Shown: positions 16,847-25,134, counted from the first letter of the stretch. The stretch is DNA of 35,866 bases from Nitrospinota bacterium (GCA_035528715.1 DATKYB010000109.1:1-35866), one strand, 5' to 3'. Notes: generated by a model from the letters alone, not told the origin. Translations and numbers: made by a program.

Positions 16847-17224
16847 ATGAAAACAGTAGCAAAGAAAGAGAGACGTCGATCACCAAGAATAGTTTTACAC
16901 TCTGCTGTTATGGATGTATATGATACCGATATTAAACTTCAAGCAAAACATAGAGGAAGAATCTGTGACGTTTCTACTTTAGGAGTAAAATTTATTTCTA
17001 ACAGGTCCTATGCTAAAGAATCGACGATTTATGTCGGTCTTTTGTTACCGAATTATAATTCTTTGATAAATGTCTCTGGAAAAGTAGTCCGGTGTGAACA
17101 GGAAAGAGGTGAAGAGTACAATATTGCTGTAGAATTTAAGGAAGATCACTATCAACAGTCTTTAGTATTAGAATATATAAGAATTATGAAGTTGTGGGAT
17201 AATCAATGGACGGGTCCCAGATAG
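16847..17224 (+). CDS. PilZ domain protein (putative c-di-GMP receptor) 1
   Basis: A 125-residue protein that is essentially one PilZ domain. The c-di-GMP-binding RxxxR motif is R10-R-S-P-R14 and the D/N-x-S-x-x-G motif is D41-V-S-T-L-G46. Strands typical of the fold follow (VGLLLPNY, VSGKVVRCEQ, YNIAVEFKE). There is no enzymatic domain, so it would act as an adaptor that changes partner binding when c-di-GMP is bound. It is followed after 79 nt by a paralogue with the motifs at exactly the same residue numbers, which indicates tandem duplication. It is near a c-di-GMP riboswitch and chemotaxis genes. Confidence 0.88.
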   Translation: MKTVAKKERRRSPRIVLHSAVMDVYDTDIKLQAKHRGRICDVSTLGVKFISNRSYAKESTIYVGLLLPNYNSLINVSGKVVRCEQERGEEYNIAVEFKEDHYQQSLVLEYIRIMKLWDNQWTGPR

Positions 17225-17303
17225 TTTTCCTCTCTAAATTGATAAACTTAAATTTTTCTTCTTTCTCTTTTATTTTTATTAATCTTTAAATAATATTTTT
17301 GAA

Positions 17304-17666
17304 ATGAAAAAGAGAGATCAAAAAGATAGGCGTCAAGCACCAAGAACAGCTTTGAACAAAGCCCTTGTTGATTTATTTTCACAGAAGATGCTAAATCAAA
17401 AAGGGCAGAGAGGAAAAATCTGTGATATCTCTCATTTAGGAATAAAATTTAGTTCTGACAAACCCTATATTAAGGGTTCGATAATTCATTTGGGTCTTTT
17501 ACTGCCAAACTTTGTTCCCATAAGCGATATGACTGGTAAAGTCATACGCTGTGAACAGAAAGATAATGTTGAATGCTATACTGCTGTGGAATATAAAGGA
17601 GATTATTACTTACGGTCTCTGATAGAAGCATACATAAAAGCGATGAAATCGTGGAACTCACTTTAA
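17304..17666 (+). CDS. PilZ domain protein (putative c-di-GMP receptor) 2
   Basis: A 120-residue single-domain PilZ protein, paralogous to the gene just upstream. It has R10-Q-A-P-R14 and D41-I-S-H-L-G46, then LGLLLPNFVP, MTGKVIRCEQ and YTAVEYKGDYY. Both binding motifs are kept, so it should still bind c-di-GMP. The residue between the two arginine-motif ends and the hydrophobic surface differ from copy 1, suggesting a different affinity or partner; this is inference. Spacing of 79 nt and the same strand allow co-transcription. Confidence 0.88.
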   Translation: MKKRDQKDRRQAPRTALNKALVDLFSQKMLNQKGQRGKICDISHLGIKFSSDKPYIKGSIIHLGLLLPNFVPISDMTGKVIRCEQKDNVECYTAVEYKGDYYLRSLIEAYIKAMKSWNSL

Positions 17667-17864
17667 ACCAAGATCTCTTTTCACCCTTCCCTTAATATCC
17701 ATATTAGTTATTTAAATACAAAAACTTTTTTATTTTCTGGCTTAATCTCTTTTATAAGTTCTTTTTCAAATCTTTCTCTACTGCTTTTCTTTACTCTTTT
17801 TTGTCTATTTTTAAACTAACTTTTCCCTTTTTTAGATTTCTGTACCTTTATGTGTTATCTTACG

Positions 17865-18023
17865 TCAGATATCAATATCGCCACAGGCTGAACACTTCGG
17901 GAAATATTCTCCTTTCCTTAATGATACGGTTATCTTCTTTCCTAAACTTTCATCACATACATCACATTCATATGTTCCGCTTTCAAGAACCCTGTCCCCT
18001 GTTTGATAAATTTTTTCTTCCAT
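17865..18023 (-). CDS. small zinc-ribbon protein
   Basis: A 52-residue minus-strand ORF from ATG 18023 with AAAGGAG about 7 nt upstream. It carries two CxxC knuckles (YECDVCDESLGKK and PKCSACGDIDI) spaced for one zinc ribbon, preceded by YQTGDRVLESGTYEC. This resembles small zinc-ribbon proteins found in many bacteria, but I give no function. It lies alone and opposite to the PilZ and cheW genes on either side. The strong ribosome-binding site and cysteine pattern support it as a real gene. Confidence 0.75.
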   Translation of the reverse strand: MEEKIYQTGDRVLESGTYECDVCDESLGKKITVSLRKGEYFPKCSACGDIDI

Positions 18024-18274
18024 TTTTAGCTCCTTTCGGCATATATAATTTCTTGTTTAATTTTTTAATATTAATAAAAATATGCCTTTTTAAAACTTCA
18101 AATTTGATATCTCATAAAATTTAACCTTTTCGCACTTCAAATCCATTTGTATATTTTTAATTTTTAACTAAAGAATTTTTCTTAAACACCGATAAAGAAA
18201 CAGAGATAATAATTTATTAATTTAATCACATAGAAGAGATCACGAAATAATAACCCTCACTGCATAAAATACAT

Positions 18275-18763
18275 ATGGAAAAAACAGCAACAGTCGAAAA
18301 AAAAGAGGCTGAAGAAAAACTTCTTCAATTAGTCACTTTTTGTTTAGATAATGAGGAATTTGCCATAGATATATTGAAGGTGCAGGAGATAAACAGAATG
18401 ATGGAGATTACTAAAGTTCCCAAATCTCCAGATTTTGTAGAGGGTGTTATCAATCTAAGGGGCAAGGTTATTCCTATCGTAGATTTAAGAAAAAGGTTTG
18501 ACTTAGAAATCGCAGAGTATACTAAAAAAACCCGTATAGTAGTAGTGGATATTGAGGGAAAGATTGTAGGCTTGATTGTTGATTCAGTATCTGAGGTATT
18601 ACGCCTTCCTTCAGATACCATAGAACCGCCTCCATTTATGGTGACAGATATAAATTCTGAGTATATACAGGGAGTAGGAAAACTCGAGGATAGATTGTTG
18701 ATATTGCTGAACCTCAATAATCTCTTTTCAAAAAGAGAAGGTAAGGAATTAAAGACCTTTTAA
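18275..18763 (+). CDS. cheW: chemotaxis coupling protein CheW
   Basis: A 162-residue adaptor that links methyl-accepting receptors to the kinase CheA at the membrane. Family features visible are LVTFCLDNEEFAIDILKVQEI, the strongly conserved VEGVINLRGKVIPIVDLRKRF, IVVVDIEGKIVGLIVDSVSEV and the closing GVGKLEDRLLILLNLNNLF. Length is normal. It lies 33 nt before an MCP gene on the same strand, so the pair is probably co-transcribed. CheA, CheR, CheB and CheY of the array are not in the window. Confidence 0.96.
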   Translation: MEKTATVEKKEAEEKLLQLVTFCLDNEEFAIDILKVQEINRMMEITKVPKSPDFVEGVINLRGKVIPIVDLRKRFDLEIAEYTKKTRIVVVDIEGKIVGLIVDSVSEVLRLPSDTIEPPPFMVTDINSEYIQGVGKLEDRLLILLNLNNLFSKREGKELKTF

Positions 18764-18796
18764 TTTTTTAATTTAAAATTCAGAGAGGAATATATC

Positions 18797-20827
18797 ATGA
18801 AAAAAATAGATCTCAGTCTTATAAAAAATATTAGTATAAGATACAAGCTGATCGTAACTACTCTCATATTAATCCTTATCCCTTTGTTAATCTCCTCTTA
18901 TGATGCCATCTCCACGTCCGATAGAAATATAAAAAAGATTATAACCTCAAAGCTTGATTCTGACCTTAAGGTTGCTTGGCAGATTTATAACCAGGAGTTA
19001 ATGAATAATAAAATAATTGCGGAAAACCTCTCCCATAATAATAACCTTTTAAATTTTGTCATGGCAACCCAAAACGAACTTTTAGATCAGTGGTTAAAGG
19101 CTCAAAAGAATGTGACAACGTTAAATATTCTTACCGCCTTAGATACAAAGGGTGTGGTTGTCGGATCAGCAAACAATCCCGGTCTTGTGGGGAGTAAAAT
19201 ATATCAGGGCAGTCTTATCAATGAAGCCATCAGCGGCAAGGCGGTAAACTCTACAGAGATCATTCCTTACAATATCATTAAAAATGAGTTATTAGAGAAT
19301 AATGTCAATATAAATGGTTTTCAATCAAACAATGCCATGGCCCAACTCTCTGTAATTCCTCTCATCGATATGTATAATAATCAGATGGGGATTCTTGTTG
19401 CTGGAAGCCTCATCAATAATAATTTTTCAATCGTTGATAAGATTAAAGATACAGTAGGGGGAACAGCCACCATATTTCAAGGTGATAACAGAATATCAAC
19501 AAATGTTAAGGATAAGTCTGACAATCGAGCTATCGGTACCAAGATGTCAAAGACGGTTTTTGACAAGGTATTATTTGAAGGCTCGAGTTTCAGGGGCAGG
19601 GCATTTGTGCTAACAGATTGGTATCTCGGCGCCTATGATCCGATAAAAAATAACGATGGCAAAAACATAGGTGCCGTGTACGTAGGGGTGGAAGAAAAGC
19701 CTTTTAATAAGATACAAAAAAGTTTTAGAAATCGAGTGATGTTGCTTGTATTATTTTTTATAGCTCTTGGCGCCATTATTGTCTATTTCAGTACCGGTTT
19801 GATTATTAAACCCATTGAAAAGGTAAGCCATAGGCTTAAAGACATTGCTGAAGGAGAAGGGGATTTAACCAAAAGCTTAGAGGTTACATCTAATGATGAA
19901 ATAGGAGAATTAGCCAAGTGGTTTAATGTCTTTGTGGCAAAGCTTCACAGTATCATTCATAAGGTATCTAACTCTACAAGTCAATTAGCCTCAGCGGCAG
20001 AACAGTTATCTGCGTCCTCTGCTCAAATTTCTTCTGGGGCGGAGAAACAGACATCCCAGACAGAACATATCGCAACCTCTATGGAGGAGATGAGCGCCAC
20101 GATCATAGACATAGCTAAGAATGCCAACGAAGCAGCAGAAGCTGCAAAGGGTGCAGATGAAAAGGCAAATAAAGGGGGAGAAATCGTTAAAAATACGGTA
20201 GGGGGCATGAATAGAATAGCCGAAGCTGTCAAAGAATCAGCACATACTATGCAAGCCTTAAAAAGCAGCTCAGAGCAGATAGGAGAAATCATAGGGGTAA
20301 TCGATGATATAGCTGACCAGACGAATCTTTTGGCCCTGAATGCAGCGATTGAGGCAGCCCGTGCTGGAGAACAGGGAAGGGGCTTTGCTGTTGTGGCAGA
20401 TGAAGTAAGAAAGCTAGCAGAAAGAACAACCAAGGCCACCAAAGAAATCGCAGAGATGATAAAGAGTATCCAGTCAGATACCAGCGGTGCTGTGAGTTCC
20501 ATGGAAGCGGGGAGCAAGGAGGTAGAGAAAGGGGTTGCATTAGCCAATGAAGCAGGAGAGGCGTTGAAACAGATTGTAGAAGAGGTTCTGAAAGTAACAG
20601 ATATGGTTCAGCAGATAGCCACATCTACAGAGGAGCAGTCTGCTGCTACTGAAGAGGTATCTTCTAATATAGAATCTGTTTCTACGGTTGCCAAAGAGAC
20701 CTCCTCAGGTATGGAACAATCTACTAATGCCATACAAGAGTTGAGCCAACTCGCTACTGGGCTTAAGAATATTGTTGGACAGTTTAAGTTGAAAGTTGAA
20801 GAAGAAGTAAACGTTAAAGAGGAATAA
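18797..20827 (+). CDS. methyl-accepting chemotaxis protein
   Basis: A 676-residue transmembrane receptor. It has an N-terminal helix (about 17-37, [20 protein letters not shown]) and a roughly 270-residue periplasmic Cache-type sensor domain with the signature [21 protein letters not shown] second helix follows (about 314-337), then HAMP (about 335-390, [22 protein letters not shown]) and a long coiled-coil signalling domain. The hairpin tip is [26 protein letters not shown]; this is the region that contacts CheW and CheA. No CheR-binding pentapeptide is seen at the C-terminus. The ligand is unknown. The start ATG 18797 has AGAGAGGA upstream. Confidence 0.96.
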   Translation: MKKIDLSLIKNISIRYKLIVTTLILILIPLLISSYDAISTSDRNIKKIITSKLDSDLKVAWQIYNQELMNNKIIAENLSHNNNLLNFVMATQNELLDQWLKAQKNVTTLNILTALDTKGVVVGSANNPGLVGSKIYQGSLINEAISGKAVNSTEIIPYNIIKNELLENNVNINGFQSNNAMAQLSVIPLIDMYNNQMGILVAGSLINNNFSIVDKIKDTVGGTATIFQGDNRISTNVKDKSDNRAIGTKMSKTVFDKVLFEGSSFRGRAFVLTDWYLGAYDPIKNNDGKNIGAVYVGVEEKPFNKIQKSFRNRVMLLVLFFIALGAIIVYFSTGLIIKPIEKVSHRLKDIAEGEGDLTKSLEVTSNDEIGELAKWFNVFVAKLHSIIHKVSNSTSQLASAAEQLSASSAQISSGAEKQTSQTEHIATSMEEMSATIIDIAKNANEAAEAAKGADEKANKGGEIVKNTVGGMNRIAEAVKESAHTMQALKSSSEQIGEIIGVIDDIADQTNLLALNAAIEAARAGEQGRGFAVVADEVRKLAERTTKATKEIAEMIKSIQSDTSGAVSSMEAGSKEVEKGVALANEAGEALKQIVEEVLKVTDMVQQIATSTEEQSAATEEVSSNIESVSTVAKETSSGMEQSTNAIQELSQLATGLKNIVGQFKLKVEEEVNVKEE

Positions 20828-20884
20828 GTTTAGACAAAGAAGAGGTTGCCTTCAGATTAAAAATCTTGCATGCTCATTAAAAAT

Positions 20885-21412
20885 TTATTTTACCAAAGAA
20901 TAGGTGAGTTGAAGGCCTATGATACTCTTCGCATCAATAATTTCTCCTTTTTTAATCATATCTAATGCTTCTTTTATAGGTCTTTCTGATATTTCTATTA
21001 TCTCATCAAAATCAGGATTTTTGGGACAACGCTTAAGTCCTGTTGCAAGAAATATATGAATACGCTCATCACTAAATCCAGGTGTAGTCCATATTGTGGT
21101 TAATTTTTTAAAGTTTATTGCATGATAACCCACTTCTTCCCCTAACTCCCTCTTAGCGCATAAAAGAGGGTCTTCATTATTATTTAACTTGCCTGCTGGA
21201 ATCTCCCATATATGCCCCCCTGTTATATACCTGTATTGTTTGATCATAACGACTCTCCCATCTTCATGCATGGGAACAATAGCTGATGCCCCAGGATGGC
21301 GTACTATCTCTATTTTACACTCTCTTTCATTAGGCAAGATGACATCTTCAACATCTAAATCTATAGTAACGCCCTTATAGATATTTTTGATTCCCTTTTT
21401 ATAGCTTTCCAT
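20885..21412 (-). CDS. NUDIX hydrolase (ADP-ribose pyrophosphatase type)
   Basis: A 175-residue hydrolase with a complete Nudix box: G74, E80, R88, E89, L90, E92, E93, G95 (GX5EX7REUXEEXG). The upstream KQYRYITGGHIWEIPAGK is typical of the ADP-ribose pyrophosphatase (NudF-like) branch, which cleaves ADP-ribose to AMP and ribose-5-phosphate. The start is ATG 21412 with AAAGGAGA upstream. It is the last gene of a same-strand series. The 97-nt gap to the preceding gene (the candidate selenoprotein) could hold its own promoter. Confidence 0.92.
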   Translation of the reverse strand: MESYKKGIKNIYKGVTIDLDVEDVILPNERECKIEIVRHPGASAIVPMHEDGRVVMIKQYRYITGGHIWEIPAGKLNNNEDPLLCAKRELGEEVGYHAINFKKLTTIWTTPGFSDERIHIFLATGLKRCPKNPDFDEIIEISERPIKEALDMIKKGEIIDAKSIIGLQLTYSLVK

Positions 21413-21509
21413 ATTATTCAGTATCTCCTTTAAGACAGTTTCACTTGTTTGATAGGATTCTTGCTCTTTTATACGAGTTTCTCTAGAGGAGAGAATAACT
21501 CTTTTTTGT

Positions 21510-21698
21510 TTATGAATCTTTGTTGAGGACCCTCAACACAATCCCTTTTCACGGACAATATCTCAATATAGAGGTTGCTAAAAAGAAAAGGCCTAACCAT
21601 CCCCAAGAAGTTTTTGGACCAACAAAGACAATCATGATAAGCAGGACTCCGAGGATGATTCTAAGAATGGCTTCAGTCTTATCAACATTTTTTTTCAT
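21510..21698 (-). CDS. candidate selenoprotein: DUF2892-type two-helix membrane protein with in-frame UGA
   Basis: From ATG 21698 the frame encodes MKKNVDKTEAILRIILGVLL, a helix (IIVFVG region), GWLGLFFLATSILRYCP, then TGA at 21551-21549. After it, 12 further sense codons (KGIVLRVLNKDS) lead to TAA at 21510. DUF2892 proteins are about 60-70 residues with this exact layout: start MKKN, then an R-I-I-x-G helix, a G-W-x-G second helix and a conserved C-P. Stopping at the UGA gives 49 residues, while reading it as Sec gives 62, the family length. A SECIS-like hairpin follows directly (separate entry) and tRNA-Sec is encoded in the window. The start lies 11 nt after the lipoprotein gene, with GAAGAG upstream, so it is in that operon. 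Alternatives are a truncated 49-residue protein, or TGG-to-TGA decay or error. Confidence 0.6.
21521..21538 (-). promoter_or_regulatory. putative bacterial SECIS hairpin
   Basis: On the minus strand a perfect 7-bp stem TGTTGAG / CTCAACA is capped by the tetraloop GGTC. The stem begins 10 nt after the in-frame TGA, and the loop begins 17 nt after it. In E. coli fdhF the SECIS starts about 11 nt after UGA and also presents GGUC at its tip, with G and U read by SelB. The stem is not followed by a T-run on either strand, so it is not an intrinsic terminator. It could instead be a palindromic operator of the NUDIX gene. Confidence 0.55.
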
Positions 21699-21709
21699 TA
21701 TCTCTTCAA

Positions 21710-22330
21710 TCAAAGCACGATTTCAAACTCTGTCATCCTTTTATCGACAACGTCTAGTAAAGGAAAAAAGAGTTTTCCCATCATTCTTTCATCTTTATCC
21801 ATAGAAAAAAACAGATATCCATGGGTTTGATGCCTAGGAGAAATCGTCATACTTTTTAAGCTCTCTTCTATCAGATTCTTTTTAAGCCTTGACGCCTTTC
21901 GATATTTATTGCTAAAGGCTCTGGCTCTTATGAAATCCAAACCAAAAGGCAATCTTTTCTCTTCGCTTTCCCGAAATCCAGTCAGTCTTTCTATTAAGTC
22001 AGAGTCAGATATTGGAAATTGTTTTTCTCCTTTATTATTAACCAGAAATATTTGGAGAGTATCCAGAAAATGAGATCGATTACCTTTATTTGATATGACA
22101 ACGTATATTGGCAATATTTTTTTTGATACCATATCTTGATTATTAAAGACTGCTTTTATCCTATGGGGTTCAATAATGGGGTCAATCCCCACCATAAGAC
22201 CTTTTTTTATCTGGTGCCTTGTATAAGAATCTGCTGATTTAATGTCTTTAGATTGAGAATTGATTTGATGAGCAGAACACCCTGCTATAAAAAATATGAA
22301 TAAAAATAATATTAATTTAATCTTTGTCAT
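21710..22330 (-). CDS. putative lipoprotein of unknown function
   Basis: A 206-residue protein with a lipoprotein signal (MTKIKLILFLFIFFIAGC; lipobox IAGC with Cys18), so it is probably anchored to a membrane and periplasmic. The mature part has an Ig-like, strand-rich look (IIEPHRIKAVFNNQDM, LPIYVVISNKGNRSHFLDT) and ends with MDKDERMMGKLFFPLLDVVD. I do not recognise the family. It is followed after 11 nt by the DUF2892-type gene, so the two envelope proteins are probably co-expressed. Confidence 0.75.
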   Translation of the reverse strand: MTKIKLILFLFIFFIAGCSAHQINSQSKDIKSADSYTRHQIKKGLMVGIDPIIEPHRIKAVFNNQDMVSKKILPIYVVISNKGNRSHFLDTLQIFLVNNKGEKQFPISDSDLIERLTGFRESEEKRLPFGLDFIRARAFSNKYRKASRLKKNLIEESLKSMTISPRHQTHGYLFFSMDKDERMMGKLFFPLLDVVDKRMTEFEIVL

Positions 22331-22399
22331 CTTTTTCGATGTTATATTTTTTTATATTAAAGGGTTAAAGGAGAGGTATCCCAAATATAAGTCTCTAAC

Positions 22400-22633
22400 T
22401 CAATATCTTTTTTTCTTAACCTCTCTTATAAGGTAAGCTGGCTCTCTGCCATTATAATAGGAAGGACTGTTTAAGGCCCTATCTAATTTAAAGATATCCT
22501 CTAAATTATACTTCATCTCACCTTCAAGGAAATCTTTGATTATCTCTGCCTTCTCCTTCGTTCCCAGATCCATATCATCTATTTCTATAAGCGTCTCCCA
22601 TATTTTTTTAATGTCCGATTCTTTAAATCCCAA
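22400..22633 (-). CDS. hypothetical small acidic protein
   Basis: A 77-residue, highly charged, mostly helical protein (ESDIKKIWETLIEIDDMDLG, then EKAEIIKDFLEGE). No cysteines, signal or membrane segment. No family recognised. It lies 10 nt after the coiled-coil membrane gene on the same strand, and is so probably part of the same operon. The upstream sequence has a GGGGGCAC stretch before the ATG that could serve as ribosome-binding site. Confidence 0.65.
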   Translation of the reverse strand: MGFKESDIKKIWETLIEIDDMDLGTKEKAEIIKDFLEGEMKYNLEDIFKLDRALNSPSYYNGREPAYLIREVKKKRY

Positions 22634-22643
22634 AATGTGCCCC

Positions 22644-22898
22644 CTATTGCTTAATTTCCCCCTTTGCTTCTGAACCCTTTATTATCTTGCTTAAGGATTC
22701 TGTAAGATTTTCAATAAAGGACATGGTTTTTTCTGAAACCAAAATCTTTTTATTCAGCTCTTCTATCTCCTTTGAGAGTGTTGCAACATCTTGTTCTAAG
22801 GCAACCACTTTCCCAGAAAGTTGTTTTGTGCGAGAATATCCTAAAAAAGTAAAGACCAAAGCTATCACAACCCCTGCAATAATCAACTTATCCTTCAT
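22644..22898 (-). CDS. single-pass membrane protein with coiled coil
   Basis: An 84-residue protein: one N-terminal membrane helix (about 5-22, IIAGVVIALVFTFLG) followed by a heptad-like coiled coil (QLSGKVVALEQDVATLSKEI and onwards to about residue 65). Such small anchors often scaffold a complex, but no family is recognised. The ATG overlaps the stop of the zinc-ribbon gene by 4 nt, so they are translationally coupled. Confidence 0.72.
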   Translation of the reverse strand: MKDKLIIAGVVIALVFTFLGYSRTKQLSGKVVALEQDVATLSKEIEELNKKILVSEKTMSFIENLTESLSKIIKGSEAKGEIKQ

Positions 22899-23248
22899 TT
22901 TCTCCCTCCCTTTTTTGGTTTTAGATATTTAATTATGGAATATAACCCAACAAAATGAGAATAGTGACAGTAAGGGCACTTGTTCAAGCCTTTAAAAATC
23001 CTACCACAATTGATACAAATTTGTACACTATTTTTACAGATGGCACATTGTCTAAATTTAACCTTTGAGTAATTAAAGGACAAGCCTAAAAGGACATGCG
23101 CAGATATATATTCTAATATTTGAGGAAAGCTTATATCAATAAAATATGAATTCTTTTTGCACTTTATACATATCCCGACCTCTGCTCCACAGTGAATACA
23201 GACAGGAGTATTTTCAAAAACCTGGTTATGACACTTAGGACATTGCAT
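22895..23248 (-). CDS. multi-zinc-ribbon protein
   Basis: A 117-residue protein with six CxxC knuckles (CPKC, CIHC, CIKC, CAIC, CINC, CPYC). The first and last pairs are arranged as double zinc ribbons flanking a central hydrophobic stretch (FPQILEYISAHVLLGLSF). It probably binds two or three zinc ions and mediates protein or nucleic-acid contact; no specific family recognised. It lies 15 nt downstream of the Gfo/Idh/MocA gene and overlaps the coiled-coil gene by 4 nt. Confidence 0.75.
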   Translation of the reverse strand: MQCPKCHNQVFENTPVCIHCGAEVGICIKCKKNSYFIDISFPQILEYISAHVLLGLSFNYSKVKFRQCAICKNSVQICINCGRIFKGLNKCPYCHYSHFVGLYSIIKYLKPKKGGRK

Positions 23249-23263
23249 ATCATTCCTTATCTA

Positions 23264-24229
23264 TTATAAATAAACTGCTTTCCCTTCCCTTGCTGACCTG
23301 TAACAGCCATCAGCTATTTCTATTGTTTTTAAACCATCGTAGCCTGTAATCGGTGGATTTCTGTCATTAACTATTGAATCACAAAAATCTTCCAGTACTT
23401 TTTTGATGGTTGGTATGTCCCCTGAAGTAGGAATGGGTATCATTTCATTGCCTTTTATCTTAGCGAGAGAATAATGGACAAAATCCCCTATTAACTGGCC
23501 ATCTTCCCCAACAAGTTCAATCCTTCCTGACCTGCTATCTGTGTATCTACAAGAATCAATCACACATTTTATTCCTTTATTTAAATTAAAGGCAGCGACA
23601 AAGGAATCTTCAAGCTCAGGATTAAAGATATTCGCAGTCTCACAATACACCCTCTTGACCTCGTCCCCTGTAATCCAACGAATAAAATCAAAAATATGCA
23701 CCCCAAGATGTAATACATTACCACCGCCAGCAACCTTAACCTCTCTTTGCCACTCTCTATCTAAAGATTCATATCTTTGGCTTACACTGATTGTATGGAT
23801 AGATCCGATTTCTTCTTTTCTCTTTTTAATCTCACTAATCACAGGATTATAGCGAAGGGTTTGGGCTACCATAAGCTTAATTGTTTCCCTCTCTGCCTCT
23901 TCTATGATTGTTTTTGCATCTTTAAGATTTGTGGCAAACGGTTTCTCTATGAGGATATGTTTTTTTGCTTTTATTGATTCTATAGAGATATCAAGGTTCA
24001 TATTTGGAGTTGTTACTATGATAACAGCCTCTATGTCTTTGTCTTTTAGAAGTTCAGTATATTGATTATAAAACTTAATATCCTTTTCTTTTGCAAAGGC
24101 TTTTCCTTGTGCTTCTTTTCTCCTGCATATCGCTACTAGTCTTCCATTTTTAGTATCTTTTAAAATATGGTTTGCGTATCTGATTCCATGTCTTCCAAGA
24201 CCAATGAGCCCTAAATTTACCTTTCTCAT
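23264..24229 (-). CDS. Gfo/Idh/MocA family oxidoreductase
   Basis: A 321-residue NAD(P)-dependent dehydrogenase of the inositol dehydrogenase/glucose-fructose oxidoreductase superfamily. The Rossmann motif is LGLIGLGRHGIRYA, the catalytic lysine motif is LIEKPFATN, and the second domain has GGGNVLHLGVHIFDFIRWI. The His in LGVHIFDF and the preceding region fit a sugar or cyclitol dehydrogenase active site, but the substrate is unknown. The ATG overlaps the stop of the upstream radical-SAM gene by 1 nt (TAATG), so both are coupled. Confidence 0.92.
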   Translation of the reverse strand: MRKVNLGLIGLGRHGIRYANHILKDTKNGRLVAICRRKEAQGKAFAKEKDIKFYNQYTELLKDKDIEAVIIVTTPNMNLDISIESIKAKKHILIEKPFATNLKDAKTIIEEAERETIKLMVAQTLRYNPVISEIKKRKEEIGSIHTISVSQRYESLDREWQREVKVAGGGNVLHLGVHIFDFIRWITGDEVKRVYCETANIFNPELEDSFVAAFNLNKGIKCVIDSCRYTDSRSGRIELVGEDGQLIGDFVHYSLAKIKGNEMIPIPTSGDIPTIKKVLEDFCDSIVNDRNPPITGYDGLKTIEIADGCYRSAREGKAVYL

Positions 24230-25134
24230 TAAAATCCCCTATGTAAACCAGCCTTTTTTGCAATATCAATCGCTTCAAAAAACTCATCAGGAGCAATTCT
24301 TCTTGCCAGCTCCTGGTATTCACCAGCCTTATGGCAGGGGCGATACTGATCCATAATATTTACATAGGTATTCTTTGATATCTCTTTGGCGATAAATTCC
24401 AGGATCCTCTTTGTGCCTGCAAGCCCATTTGGCATAATCAGATGACGGACCAAAAGTCCTCTCTGCGCCACGCCCCTTTCATCTATGATGAGGTCCCCAG
24501 TCTGTCTTTGCATCTCCTTTAATGACTCTTTCAATATCTCAAAATAATCTGGGGCATTGGAATATTTTGCGGAGACATCCTTGTCGCTATACTTTGCATC
24601 AGGCATATAGATATCAATAATACCATCCAAAAGCCTCAATACCTCTAAAGAATCATATCCGCCACAGTTATAAACGAGAGGAATCTTAAGGCCCCTCTCA
24701 ATGGCCTCAGGAAGCGCAGCTATTATCTGAGAAATATAATGGGTTGGAGTTACAAAGTTTATATTATGACAGCCTCGGGATTGTAGGTATATCATATGTT
24801 CGGCTAAATCGCGGATGGATATTTTCTGCCCCTGTCCTTGATGGCTGATATCGTAGTTCTGACAGAAGACGCAGAGAAGGTTGCAATGAGTCAGAAATAT
24901 TGTTCCTGAGCCATTCATGCCGACCAGTGGCGGCTCCTCACCAAAATGGGGAAAGACGCTCGACACAATCAGATCCTTTCCAGCACCGCAATAACCCTCT
25001 TCTCCCTCAAGGCGATTAACTCGGCACTTTCTGGGGCAAAGAGTACATGATTCCAAAAGGCCAAAAAGTTGTTCTTTTCTCCTGTTGAGCCCCCCCTTTT
25101 TGTGAAGGTTTATATATGGTGGTTCATAGGGCAT
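24229..25134 (-). CDS. PflX-like radical SAM protein (COG1313 type)
   Basis: A 301-residue radical S-adenosylmethionine enzyme related to pyruvate-formate-lyase activases. The radical [4Fe-4S] motif CxxxCxxC is CNLLCVFC. An N-terminal extra cysteine set (CTLCPRKC, then GYCGAG) suggests a second cluster or zinc site, as in the COG1313 family. Conserved stretches include FLTHCNLLCVFCQNYDISHQ, NINFVTPTHY, YNCGGYDSLEVL and IYMPDAKYSD. The target is unknown and no glycyl-radical enzyme is in the window. It follows the aconitase gene by 40 nt and is coupled to the Gfo/Idh/MocA gene. Confidence 0.9.
   Translation of the reverse strand: MPYEPPYINLHKKGGLNRRKEQLFGLLESCTLCPRKCRVNRLEGEEGYCGAGKDLIVSSVFPHFGEEPPLVGMNGSGTIFLTHCNLLCVFCQNYDISHQGQGQKISIRDLAEHMIYLQSRGCHNINFVTPTHYISQIIAALPEAIERGLKIPLVYNCGGYDSLEVLRLLDGIIDIYMPDAKYSDKDVSAKYSNAPDYFEILKESLKEMQRQTGDLIIDERGVAQRGLLVRHLIMPNGLAGTKRILEFIAKEISKNTYVNIMDQYRPCHKAGEYQELARRIAPDEFFEAIDIAKKAGLHRGF

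Noticed and set aside
17830-17867. Readthrough of the TGA ending the 52-residue zinc-ribbon gene.
   Set aside because: The zinc ribbon is complete before the stop and the downstream sequence has no stable stem.
22340-22402. Readthrough of the TGA ending the 77-residue acidic protein.
   Set aside because: The following 18 codons are unlike protein and no hairpin lies within the bacterial SECIS distance.
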